Shown: piece after piece, positions 54,069-63,789 of the stretch | Numbering within the stretch: position 1 is the stretch's first letter | Layout: every line of letters starts with the position of its first letter | Origin: Cristatella mucedo | Lineage: Eukaryota; Bryozoa; Phylactolaemata; Cristatellidae | Assembly: GCA_009760855.2 (NCBI GenBank) | Contig: WPIO01000027.1 | Coordinates: 4,433,501 to 4,497,500 of the forward strand | DNA: 64,000 nucleotides | Direction of reading: 5' to 3' | Notes under the pieces: generated by a model | The model's database searches: none | Told to the model about the DNA's origin: nothing | The model's input: only the letters and a program-made list of their open reading frames with translations | Program-made: the position numbers and the translations under genes

Positions 54069-54212
54069 AAAATTTAAGTAACCTAATTTTTATTTTTTGT
54101 TTTTTTTAGTAATCAGCAGGATTGAATTCACTTCGTTTAACAACACTATAAAATGTAACTTGATCCAATTTCAATCTATCTATCTTTCTATCTATCGATA
54201 TATTCTTATTTA

Positions 54213-54404
54213 TTATTTGGCAAGATCTTTTTCCCAACACACAGCTTGAAGTACTTCCGATAAACTTACTAAATGCTTAACGAATGCTATTTCAAAACAT
54301 GAAGAATATAGAGAATCTTTACTTTCTTTTAGAAGATAAGTTGTCACTTTAAAGTGGGGTTTATTTAAAACTAGAGTTAGCAGTACATCCGCAAAATGCT
54401 TCAC
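54213..54404 (-). CDS. Hypothetical small viral ORF
   Basis: This is an open frame of 63 codons (FADVLLTLVLNKPHFKV, FEIAFVKHLVSL) between the PLA2 gene and the membrane-protein ORF. It has no TATAG motif before the ATG and no recognised family. It is weakly supported and may be chance. Confidence 0.25.
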   Translation of the reverse strand: MKHFADVLLTLVLNKPHFKVTTYLLKESKDSLYSSCFEIAFVKHLVSLSEVLQAVCWEKDLAK

Positions 54405-54654
54405 AACTCTTTACAAGGAAAAGGAAACAAGAAGAAAAACAATACAATCTTAATATAATTTTATCCTCTCCTGAAGTAATAGATGAGTTTGATATGATGA
54501 GTTTTCTATCAATCCAGCAACTGATACAATTTTTTTACAATCTTTTCTAAAAGCAGAAGAACTCTATGAAAAGATGTGTAGCATAATGTGAAGTTAATAA
54601 GATAACATGTGTTAAAGGAGAACCAGTTTCTAAGAAAAAAATTCCACATTTATA

Positions 54655-55010
54655 TTGGAGGTGATATCTGATCTAAAAAAATATGTAAATCAAAGATATC
54701 AAGAAGTTATGCAATATAATACTAAAGTTAGGTTATGCCTAACAAATCTAACAAAGATAGGACATGCAATTAAAGCTATAAACACAGTCATAGCTTTAGG
54801 AATAGCCATTTCTAGTACTTACATTCAATTTGTTCCTAATATTTCAACTGTTTCAGCGCTATTTGCAAGGATGGTAGCTGTTGATGATGTTCTAGCCGAA
54901 ATTGACAAATTGGTAAAAGATCAACTCTAGAATCAAATTTAAAGTTTATTTCAAAGATTACACATGCTTTATCTGATGAGCTAATAACAAAAACGAATTT
55001 GAAGATATTA
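54655..55010 (+). pseudogene. Membrane-protein ORF, copy 1
   Basis: It encodes a helical N-terminal part (YVNQRYQEVMQYNTKVRL), a hydrophobic segment (AINTVIALGIAIS) and VDDVLAEIDKL. It then shifts frame near 54,930 and continues with LKFISKITHALSDELITK. A homologous gene is present in the opposite orientation at the window end (63,790-64,000). It faces the integrase copy 1 gene tail to tail. The function is unknown. Confidence 0.55.
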
Positions 55011-55089
55011 TAATGGAGGATTCTCGAAAGTCAACTATTCCCGTTTAATCATTTGTAGTTCTTCTCTGGCAAAACTGATTTTAACATAA

Positions 55090-56507
55090 TTTACCCAAAA
55101 TCGTACTGGTTAATCTTTCATTATCATTATTCTAACAATAGTGTTTTTAGTTAAACTCCATATCTGATCTGTTGCTCTTCTTTTTTTTTCATCTTCAAGT
55201 TCCCTGGTTCTAGTAAGTATCTTACAGTTGTTCCAAGTTCCAACAACTCTTCATGTTCTCCTACTTTTCTATGGTAAACTGGCTTCTTTTGTTTAACTAT
55301 TGCTCTTTTATGGCTTCAGCAGGTTCTTCACAGGTTGATCTTGTAGTATTATTATTCGGGTATTTATAATCTTAGGTAAATTATTAATTCATTCTTTTTA
55401 CTAACAGAATCTCCTTTATTAAGACTTTCTGAAATAATTTCACACTGCGCAGTAAATGCTCTTTCTGTTATTGTTTGATTCATTCTTTCAACTAAGGCAG
55501 CACTCTTCTTACTAGTAGCTTCTAATATACGTACTCCATGTCTGTCGTGAGCGTCGCACTTGCCAAGTTACTCCACTTCTCGCCGACATGCACTGGCTAC
55601 CAGTCAAGCAACGGATTGACTTCAAGGTCTTGTCGCTCACTTGTAGGTCCCTTCATTCTATGGCTCCAGCCTATCTCTCCGGCATACTCTCCCATCAGGC
55701 CAAGCATCGTACTACCCGCTTTTCGGAATCCAACAGTCTAGAAATACCTCGAACAAACCTCAAATCCTTTGGAGACCGTGCATTTAGTTCGAATGCTCCC
55801 AAAGCCTAGAACTCCCTCCCGACCTGCGTCAGAACATCCCCTGACCTGACCACATTTAAAAGGAACTTAAAAACACACCTATTTAGGACAGCATTTAGTG
55901 GGTCCCTATGATTCGTCCTTCACGTGCTCATGCGTGCTGACACTGTGCATGCTGCCACTAACCACATTTGCATGCTGACCCTGTGCATGTCACCCCTAAC
56001 CATGTTATTCATTTGGTTTGTTTTTCAAGCATGATTTTACTTACCATTCAATTGCACTTCCATTTGCAGCAAATGTAAAGCGCCTAGAAAGAGATTAGTT
56101 CTCTGAGGGCGCTTTATCAAGTACATTATTATTATTATTATGTCAGTTTATTTCTTCCTTGAACTCTCCTTTGAACTCCAATACCAGATCTACTGTTATC
56201 TTCTTTGGCCATTCTAAAGGAACTTTTGAGTAATTGTCTATTATTGCTTGTGTTACTTCTTTTGATGTCTTGGTTTTAAGTGCCCTCGAGTCTTTATCTC
56301 TACTAGAAACATCAATGACACTTGATGCATATTTGTATCCAGAATCAGTTGGCATATCCAGTATGTCTGCTTGGTAACTTTCATTTGGTTCTACTATGTC
56401 ACAGAGACTTTTTGGAATTTCTTTTGATTTTGATTTAAATACTTGGCTTATATCTGAATCAGGATCAAACTTTACTTCCTTTTTTATTTTGGAGTTAAAA
56501 ATGACAT
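55090..56507 (-). pseudogene. Retrovirus-type integrase, copy 1 (split by LINE)
   Basis: This is the DDE (rve) integrase of Polinton/adintovirus type. The start lies immediately after CTATAGA at 56,507. Read on the minus strand: QADILDM (first Asp), SVIDVSSRD, and ITVDLVLEFKGEF (second Asp). A LINE occupies 55,540-56,140. Beyond it come ATSKKSAALVERMNQTITER (third catalytic Glu) and a basic C-terminal region broken by several stops to about 55,090. The three acidic residues are present, but the first codons run into a stop before the main frame, and the gene is interrupted. Confidence 0.85.
55540..56140 (+). mobile_element. LINE 3' end inside integrase copy 1
   Basis: The last part of the LINE ORF (DMHWLPVKQRIDFKVLSL) plus the 3' UTR and (ATT)n, inserted in the minus-strand integrase gene. 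Viral integrase sequence is recognisable on both sides, which fixes the insertion borders closely. Confidence 0.9.
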
Positions 56508-56819
56508 TCTATAGAAATTGGAAATATTTTTAATTTGTTCTAAAACGTTTAGCGAGCTTAAATATCTGGAGTCAGGTCACCCTGCTTGTAAAAAAAAGTC
56601 AGGTCACCCGGCTTGTAAAAAATCTTTTAGGATCTTCTTGTTGTATTATCTGTATCAGAGATATTTATATGTAATACTTTAAATCATATCATTTTCCTTC
56701 TTTTTTCTTTCTATTAGAGTTAAAAATGACGTTCTATAGTAACTGGAAATATTTTAACTTTGTTCTATACGTTTAGCGAACTTGAATATCTGGAGTCAGG
56801 TCACCCTGGTTATAAAAAC
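56492..56819. repeat. Direct repeats carrying the integrase promoter
   Basis: Two direct copies of about 104 bp (56,492-56,595 and 56,716-56,819) share the integrase start, the CTATAG motif, AATATTT, GTTTAGCGA and GGAGTCAGGTCACCCTG. A partial third copy of the TCAGGTCACCC unit is at 56,600. Between them, 56,626-56,706 is homologous to the tail of the exonuclease gene (58,085-58,170). This records a local rearrangement that joined the exonuclease tail to an integrase start. Confidence 0.8.
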
Positions 56820-56822
56820 TTA

Positions 56823-57083
56823 CACGAAGACCAAGGTTAATATTTGAAACGCAATGCGATATCTGTGATCTAGATAGTACTGAAACAGAGTTTGACTCAG
56901 GAATCCTACATTACGATAAAATAGCAATATATGCAGATTGTCTTTCTTGTACTAACAAGTATTCTAAGGAAAAACCTAGTAAGCTGGATTGTCTTGCAAG
57001 AAAACACTTTCAAAAAGATGTTCAGAAATATTTTATCTTCGCCATTGTTTGTTTATGTCATGAGGTTATTTGTGTTATTTAAA
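56823..57083 (+). CDS. Possible zinc-binding viral ORF
   Basis: An open frame of about 87 codons lacks an obvious ATG. It has two CxxC pairs, CDIC and CLSC, about 30 residues apart, with DSTETEFDSGILHYD between them and then RKHFQKDVQKY. A zinc ribbon is likely. It stops at 57,081. It may be the surviving part of a larger gene. No family is assigned. Confidence 0.45.
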
Positions 57084-57163
57084 AAAAAATTTCGTTTGTG
57101 AAAGGTAAGCGTAAAACCAAAAAACTAAAAGAACTTATTGTTTTATTGGTTCATTTATATTTC

Positions 57164-58015
57164 TCACGTGAGCATATAACTAACCAAGAGATTGACTCTG
57201 AGATTTCCTAGATTATCAATGAAGTAATAGTCAGTAGGAACTCTATTAAAGAAAGAAAAGTATTCTAAATCTATTTCAGTAGAAACAGTATTTATAGCAA
57301 ATATTTCTCCAAACACAACAGAAGTGTCTGTACTAGGTCTTAGGAACACACAATTAGATGAACCAACAACCATTACACTTTGCAATATTAATGGTGGTGC
57401 ATTCTTCTTAGTCCATGAATAGTTAACAGAAGTTTCTATAATATAATTCATTGATCTAGGATTAAGTGATATGGAATTACTTCAGTTACTTTTTTTTACC
57501 ATTCTATCAACATAAGATTTAGTATCAGCATCACTTGGATTTACAGGATCTGCAGCATTACTAATAGAATTACTATTCATATTCAAAGAACTACTAGCAG
57601 GACTTCCATTAAGCACTACATATCTTTTTAGTCCTCCATAAGTAACGCAAGTCATCAGGAAGAACACTGGTCGACTTCCAGTAACTTGAAGTAACAGTAA
57701 ATCCATTCATATTTAGGTCTCCTGTCATCGTATCACCAGATTTATTAACATTATTGTTGAACTGACTAACATTAACAGCATCACTGGGATTAACTCTGGA
57801 CCCAAGATTAACAGCTGGTTGACCTTTGAAAATCAACCGATCCATTACCAGTTATCATGAAATTAGAATCGATATGCTCTTTGTAACAGTATCAGAAGAG
57901 TTATCAGTTATCAGGGTCACTTAGGTTAACCATCCTATTTCCATTAGCATCAAGATCAGATAATAGATAACCCTTTATTTTTTACGTAGGTGCTAAGATC
58001 TACTGCTCGATTCAT
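57164..58015 (-). pseudogene. Second, shorter fibre-like protein
   Basis: Its ATG at 58,015 lies one base after CATAG and overlaps the end of the exonuclease gene. It reads SDLDANGNRMVNLSDP, then RVNPSDAVNVSQF, SGDTMTGDLNMNG and AADPVNPSDADTKSYVD, which are tail-fibre repeats of the same type as in the 49-51.5 kb protein. A non-repetitive C-terminal domain follows to 57,164. There are stops near 57,950, a frameshift near 57,690 and a stop near 57,480. Two fibres of different length in one element is notable. Confidence 0.7.
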
Positions 58016-58825
58016 CTATGTATTCAGAAATTAAAAATATTGATCTGTCTAATACTTCTTTTAAAATTGGTAATATTCTCGCAAATCTATCAGGATCTTC
58101 TTTTTGTATTATCTGCACCAGAGATCTTTTAATGTAATACTTTATATCATATCATTTTTCTTGTTTCTTATTAAATCTACCATACTTGCTTATAATATCA
58201 AACTTGAAATCAAAGTACTTTTCGTCTTTGCGTAGTAACATAAAAAGTGGATTTCTGATTGGAATATTGAACTCATATTTACTTGGTATTCTAACATTTC
58301 CAGCTGCTATAGAATCACGTGGAGCTTCTTCACAGTTCAATCCAGGAATAAAAATTTTGAACACAGAATAATAACATTCTTTTAATCCTAAAACATGTAA
58401 TCCTAGTATACATTGAGCATGATATTGCTTAGGTATAAAATCTTTAATAATACTCCAACTCAATAGACATTTTATTTCTACTCAATTATTTCCATTAATC
58501 ATTCCATCTGGTGGGTATCTATAAACGCCATCGCGAGTAAAACAATCATTAGCGCTTTCAAGTTCTGTATCAAGTTTCATTTCTAAAAATTTAGCGACAA
58601 TAGGTTAAAAGACTTTTCCAAATAGCGTTGGTTGAAAATTCAACCTAGAATTATTAGCAATATATTTTTTAGTTTTCTAGTTGCCATTATTTCAATGTCA
58701 GCTTCAGTTTGATCTCCGAATATCACATCATGACCAAGCACAGAATAAACTTCTGATCCACCAATGCTCAAGCCTATCGATTTTTTCCATTCATCCGAAC
58801 CTTGTACAAAATCAAATGTTTTCAT
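57986..58825 (-). pseudogene. YqaJ/lambda-type viral exonuclease
   Basis: This recombination nuclease of the YqaJ/lambda exonuclease/alkaline nuclease fold acts on DNA ends. It begins with FVQGSDEWKK...SIGGSEV (the usual N-terminal W and the G(I/S)xGS element). After a frameshift come the catalytic PDG and VEIKC (Asp, Glu-x-Lys), then IPKQYHAQCILGLHVLGL, the family's helix after the active site, and a C-terminal EDPDRFARILPIL. A TGA lies just before VEIKC, another near 58,150, and there is an N-terminal frameshift. No TATAG motif precedes its ATG, unlike most neighbours. Confidence 0.85.
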
Positions 58826-58863
58826 TTATATTCTGGTTAAAATTTTAGTTATTATCATTTCCA

Positions 58864-60382
58864 TCATAAAAATGTCCCTTTCGTGCAAGTAAACTGCGAT
58901 CCATTTCCATTAGAAGTTATTTCGGCTGTGTTCTCACAGCTAGTTAAGTAATGAAAGATACTCGCTGTTGCAAGAACTGCGGGAGGAGCATTATTAGGGC
59001 CTGCAGCAACAGCTGGAAGAATGAGCTCATTGAATTCAATTGTTATATCGAGTTTCGTAGTCACTCTTACAGGTTCATCATTCTATTGTAAGTCAATTAC
59101 ATGAATTGGATACACAGATAACCATTCAGGATAAATAACACCAAGTGTTTCTGCGATTTCATTTAATCCAGGGTATTTTTTCTAAATTGAGTAAAGTCCA
59201 AGTATTCTGTTGAACATTTTCCATCTTTCGGATAACTACTTCTAGCAACACTTGGATATTTTATTTTAACCGTTTGCAAGGAAAACTAAATTTTTTAAAT
59301 TGCAGTGGTTATACGTTAAGGATTACCAGTGTAATCATTGTATTTGTTAAAATTTTGTGCTCCCACAATTAGCCACTTAACCTTGTCAATATTATTCTGA
59401 ACAGGCAATGTTCTAGCGTACTTTTGTCCCCGGTTAAAGCTATTAAGAGTCATGTTTTCATATCGTCTAACTATGTAATTAAGTTTAATTTTTTTGCTCG
59501 CTCACTAGAAAAATGATCAAGACTTCTTTCAACACTTTTTTTAGTGGAATGCATGGTACTATTAGTCTCATTTTTGACATAGTAATTCTAAATGCAGCAT
59601 AGACACAATCACCAATGCTAGTGCTGCACCTCTACTTACCAATGAGTTATTTTGATTAGCAGCAGCTCCTGTTGGCCCTGTCATTATAGCAGTATAGTCA
59701 AATCCTCCAACTCGTGTCATTTCAAGTGTGAATGGTACGGTATAAAGAATTTTATTCATATCTGCACAAAACCCAGATAATCTTGAAAGTGGAAGTGATA
59801 TACTAAAAGTACTTGCAGTCTCAGATATAACATTAAAAAAATCCTCTTCGATAAATAAACCCATTGCTTGGAGCAGCCGCTCCAGATGCTGAAGGACTAG
59901 TTTAAGAATTAGCAACGAAGATGTCATCAACTGAGCTTGCCTCATCTTTTTCGATTCAGTTGCAGGTCCTTCTGTTTTATTATAATCATTTGAATAAGTA
60001 AGAAGACCCATGCGCGTTGAAACCGCTCCGAGCCCTTATAAGGAAAGACTTTCTATTTCTTCTGCTCCAAGATTAACTCTCATTGAACTAAGAAACCACG
60101 GACCTGCATTGGTAGCACGACCAGCTGCAAGGTTTCTGTTAGGTGCAGAAAAAGCTCCTTTAGCAGCTTTCTGACCTTGGATTTGCCTATCAAGAAGTAA
60201 TTAAGAATCAGACAATACATAGCACAGATGTTGTTCACCTGCTACAGTAAATGTTACTAGTTTATTTGAAATAGTATCATTTCCACTAGTTTGGTAGAAT
60301 TCTTTATAGTGGTAGTTATTTTATAATTAGGAAAACTTGGATCACCTAAGTCAAGTGTGATTTTCATAGGAGCACTAGCCAT
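58864..60382 (-). pseudogene. Probable double-jelly-roll major capsid protein
   Basis: The ATG follows TTATATAGGCAAGAA. About 505 codons is the usual size for a Polinton/adintovirus hexon. Supporting segments are MKITLDLGDPSFPNYK, FLSSMRVNLGAEEIESL, the capsid-like IS-x-PLSRLSGFCADMNKILY, FTLEMTRVGG and near the end LDITIEFNELILP. The LPLSR-x-x-GFC-x-D-x-NKI element is the most family-like. There are stops and frameshifts near 60,285, 60,190, 60,040, 59,890, 59,570 and in the C-terminal third. Identification is by motif style and size, without alignment. Confidence 0.65.
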
Positions 60383-60524
60383 TTCTTGCCTATATAAGTA
60401 AAAATTTATTTCTTACTCTGGATATATAGGCCTGCTCCAATCTTTTTTGTATAACCGTCATATCCGTCAGGTCTAGTTCTTTCAGGAAAAACAAATGTTT
60501 TCTTTAATAACTCGTTCTATTTCT

Positions 60525-61080
60525 CTATCGGAACAGAAGTTTACTCAGAACCACTTCAAGAAAATAATCCAAGCACTTCAAGAAAATAATCCAAGCTTTT
60601 GGATTATTTTCTTGAAGTGTCTCTGAGTAAACTTCTGCTCCAATTTTGTCTTCCATTTTAGATTTATGCTTCTTCTTAATTTTTGGCTTTAGTTTTTTTA
60701 TCATAGCTCGTTTGATTTCAAGGCCCGTCTCTTTAATCTTACGGCCATAATCTTCTTCTTTCTGGCGTTTCTCTAGTTCATATTCAAATTCTTGTTTTCT
60801 TCTTTCTTTCTCAAGGTTATCATCTAGCTCTCTACGTTTATTAGCGTAAGCCTGGTCAAACTTTTCTTTCTTAGTTTGTAGTTCAATGAGTTTTCTTGCT
60901 TGGTGCAGTTCAATTCCTTTATTAGCAATTTTCATACTAAGACCTGTTAGTCCAGTTAAGACAGGGGCGGCTTTTCTAATTCCATCATTAACTTTATCAA
61001 GAACACTAGATTCATGAAACTTTTCTCCTTTGGTTTTACCACGATCATTTCTAGCATAACTGCCTATTGCTCTATATATT
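60525..61080 (-). pseudogene. Coiled-coil viral protein
   Basis: The frame reads IGSYARNDRGKTKGEKFH, VLTGLTGLSMKIANKG and then more than 80 residues of Lys/Glu/Arg-rich helix (KRRELDDNLEKERRKQEF, ELEKRQKEEDYG), ending KKLKPKIKKKHK...ETLQENNPK. The last codons to 60,525 are read through an inverted repeat and are probably not original. It could be a minor core or DNA-binding protein. The family is unknown. Confidence 0.55.
60535..60642. repeat. Hairpin-forming inverted repeat
   Basis: The arms of about 44 bases (starting GGAACAGAAGTTTACTCAGA on the left, ending AGTAAACTTCTGCTCC on the right) are complementary with few mismatches. The left-arm segment ACTTCAAGAAAATAATCCA is repeated once more in the loop. 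It lies at the 3' end of the coiled-coil gene. It may have arisen by a template-switch duplication. Confidence 0.85.
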
Positions 61081-61089
61081 ATTATGAAA

Positions 61090-61397
61090 TTTCTATTGTA
61101 GCCATAATATCAGAAACAATATTACCAGGATTTCTGCTATTCCTTTTATATCGCCATTGGTTGGCAAGAATACTATATTAGGAAGATGAAGAGAAAATTT
61201 TTTCCCCTGGTTTCGCATCATCAATGTCAATAATATACAATGATGAACATCGTTCTAAAAATAAATTCGAAATAATTCATGATTCATATTAGGATTAACC
61301 AAGTCACAGTTAACACTAATCAATTTTACTTCTGAATTATCAGGACACTGCATTTTATTCCAAGCCTTATCAATATCAGAGAAATACAATGGTGGAT
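61090..61397 (-). pseudogene. Viral ORF fragment upstream of coiled-coil gene
   Basis: Minus-strand frames read DIDKAWNKMQCPDNSEVKL and NCDLVNPNMNHELFRIYF, then in another register IIDIDDAKPGEKIF and a short continuation. It is cut on the upstream side by the LINE inserted at 61,398. It may be the N-terminal part of a separate gene. No family is recognised. Confidence 0.4.
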
Positions 61398-62795
61398 AGC
61401 TACAAGACGACACTAGCTGACACGCTCGACAAGCTTGCACTTCTGACTAAGCGGACTGTTCGCCCCCGCCCAGACGGCCTATGGTTTACCACAGACATTA
61501 AACTAGCCAAGTCTACTAAACGAAAGCTTGAAAAAGCATACACGCGATCCGGACTGACTGTCTATTGACAGGCATACGAGGATTACTGTAGATCGCACCA
61601 ATCGATCCTAGCGAAGGCCAAGTCTAGCTTTTCTAAAAAAATATTGTTGAATCACAGATGCACAATCCAAAAATGCTGATGTCGACGATCAACCATCTCC
61701 TCAACCGCTCCCAGATTAGCTCCTTACCTGATGATCCCTGTGATGATCTAGCCGATCGCTTCTCTCGATTCTTTGTGCAAAAGGTAGACAAGATTAGGGA
61801 GTCCATCCCTGCGATGACAGCATCCTCCCCTAGAATGCTGTTCACGATGATAACACTAACTTACTAGTTATGGGCAAACCCAGTGTGATTCAGAAATTGG
61901 AAAGGCTGAAGCTAAAAATTGGCTCTGCCAGCATATCTCCCGTTGAATCAGCTCGAAATCTAGGTGTCAATGTTCTAAAGTGACCTCTCGTTAGAGGACC
62001 ACATCAGCTCCACAATCAAGTCTGCCTACTTTCAGCTACATACCATTGCTAAAATTCAGGCTTGTTTAGATAAGGATACCACGTCTAAGTTGGTCCATGC
62101 ATTTGTGACATCCACGTCTTGACTTCTGTAACTCACTGCTTGCTGGCCTACCGGCATGTGTAATCATGCGATTACAGATGGTGCATAACTCCGCAGCTAG
62201 GCTTGTCTGTCGTGAGCGTCGTAGTTGCCACAGCACACCACTTCTCGCCGACCTGCACTGGCTACCAGTCAAGCAACGGATCGACTTCTAGGTCTTGTCG
62301 CTCACTTTTAGGTCACTTCATTCTTTTGCTGCAGCCTATCTCTCAGATCTACTCCCCCACCTGGCCAAGCATCGTACCACCCGCTTTTCGGAATCCAAAA
62401 GTTTACCAATACCTCGTACAAACCTTAAATCATTTGGAGACCGTACATTTAGTTCGTATGCTCCTAAAGCCTGGAACTCTTCCGAATTGCGTCAGAACAT
62501 CCCCTGACTTGACCAAATTAAAAAAGTTCTTTAAAATACATCTATTTAGGACAGCATTTAGTGGGTCCCTGTGATTCGTCCTTCGTGTGCTTATGCGTGC
62601 TGACACTGTGCATGCTGCCACTAACCACACTTGCATGCTGACCCTGTGCATATCATTCGCAACCATGTTATTCATTTCGTTTATCGAGCATGATATTACT
62701 CAGCATTCAATCGCATTTCCCTTTGAGATTGAGTTCTCTGAGGGCAATTTATCAAGTTCTTATTATTATTATTATCAAGTTATTATTATTATTGT
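61398..62795 (+). mobile_element. LINE copy inside the virus
   Basis: It contains a GC-rich region before the reverse transcriptase, then an internal deletion (near 61,840) to the C-terminal RT part, LADLHWLPVKQRI and the 3' tail with (ATT)n. It carries stops and frameshifts. Confidence 0.85.
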
Positions 62796-62885
62796 TAGTT
62801 CATCTTTTTGGTTTGGCCGTCGCGTTATTTCTTTCCACTTCTGATGGTCGCTTTCCAGGTATTCTTTCCGTTAATGACTGAGAAC
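62796..62885. other. Unassigned DNA after LINE tail
   Basis: A short GC-richer stretch between the LINE tail and the integrase promoter. I see no gene or repeat that I recognise. Confidence 0.4.
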
Positions 62886-62917
62886 AGCAGTTGCAGAATA
62901 TTTCCATTCTCTATATA

Positions 62918-63690
62918 ATGTCATTCTTAACTTTAAAATAGAGAAAAAGGAAGGTAAGTATTACCCGGGTTCAGATATAAGTCAGGTATTCAAACCAAGG
63001 CCAAAAGTAATTCCTCATGGATTCTTTGACACAGAAGTGCCCAACGAAAGTCATCAAGCAGGCATACTGTATATGCCAACTGATTCGGGTGATAAATACG
63101 CATTAAGCGTGATTGATGTTGCTAGTATATATAAAGACTAGAGAGCACTTAAAACAGAATGATCGAAAGAAGTAAAACACGCGATAGTTGATATTTACTC
63201 AAAGGGTTCTTTAGAATGGCCAAATAAGACAACAGTAGATCCTGGATCAGAGTTCAAAGGAGATTTTAAGAAAGAAATGAACAGACATGGGACGCGCGCG
63301 ATAGAAGCAACAAGCAAGAAAAGTGTTGCATTAATCGAGAGAATTAATGGAATGATAGCGGAAAGGGCTTTCGTTGCTCGATATGGCAAAGAATTAGAAA
63401 GTCTGAATTGCGACGATCCTACTAGAAACAAGGAGTGGATTGAGAATCGACCTAAGATTTTAGATTACCTGAATAATAACATTACAAGAACAACAAGAGA
63501 AGAACCGGCAAAACATATCAAAAGAAATAGGCCAATAAAAGAAGCCGGAGTACCATAGAAAAGTACGAAAACAATAAGAGCCATTAGAACTAGGAACAAC
63601 TGTTAAATATTTACTAGAACCAGGAGAAGGAGAAAATGAACCAAGAAGAAGAGCTACAGATCCGATATGAAGTTTGACAAAGCACACGAT
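62918..63690 (+). pseudogene. Retrovirus-type integrase, copy 2
   Basis: The start follows CTATATA at 62,918. It contains VPNESHQAGILYMPTDS, ALSVIDVAS, TTVDPGSEFKGDF, ATSKKSVALIERINGMIAER and the basic tail AKHIKRNRPIKEAG. It is the same family as copy 1 on the opposite strand but clearly diverged. The first catalytic Asp, present as QADILDM in copy 1, is Gly here (QAGILYM), so this copy is also catalytically compromised. Stops occur just after the start, twice near 63,140-63,163, and at 63,556. Confidence 0.88.
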
Positions 63691-63789
63691 TGTTAGAATA
63701 ATGATAATGAAAGATCAACCAGTTAGACATTTCTTGAGCGATATAAAGAGAAGTTTTGTCAATGAAGAATTGAAAAAATCAAACAGTAA

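Noticed and set aside
40315-63700. Alternative genetic code (TGA or TAA/TAG as sense codons) in the viral region
   Set aside because: All three stops occur inside genes, together with frameshifts, lost start codons and LINE insertions, and no stop type falls consistently on one residue. Decay explains it better.
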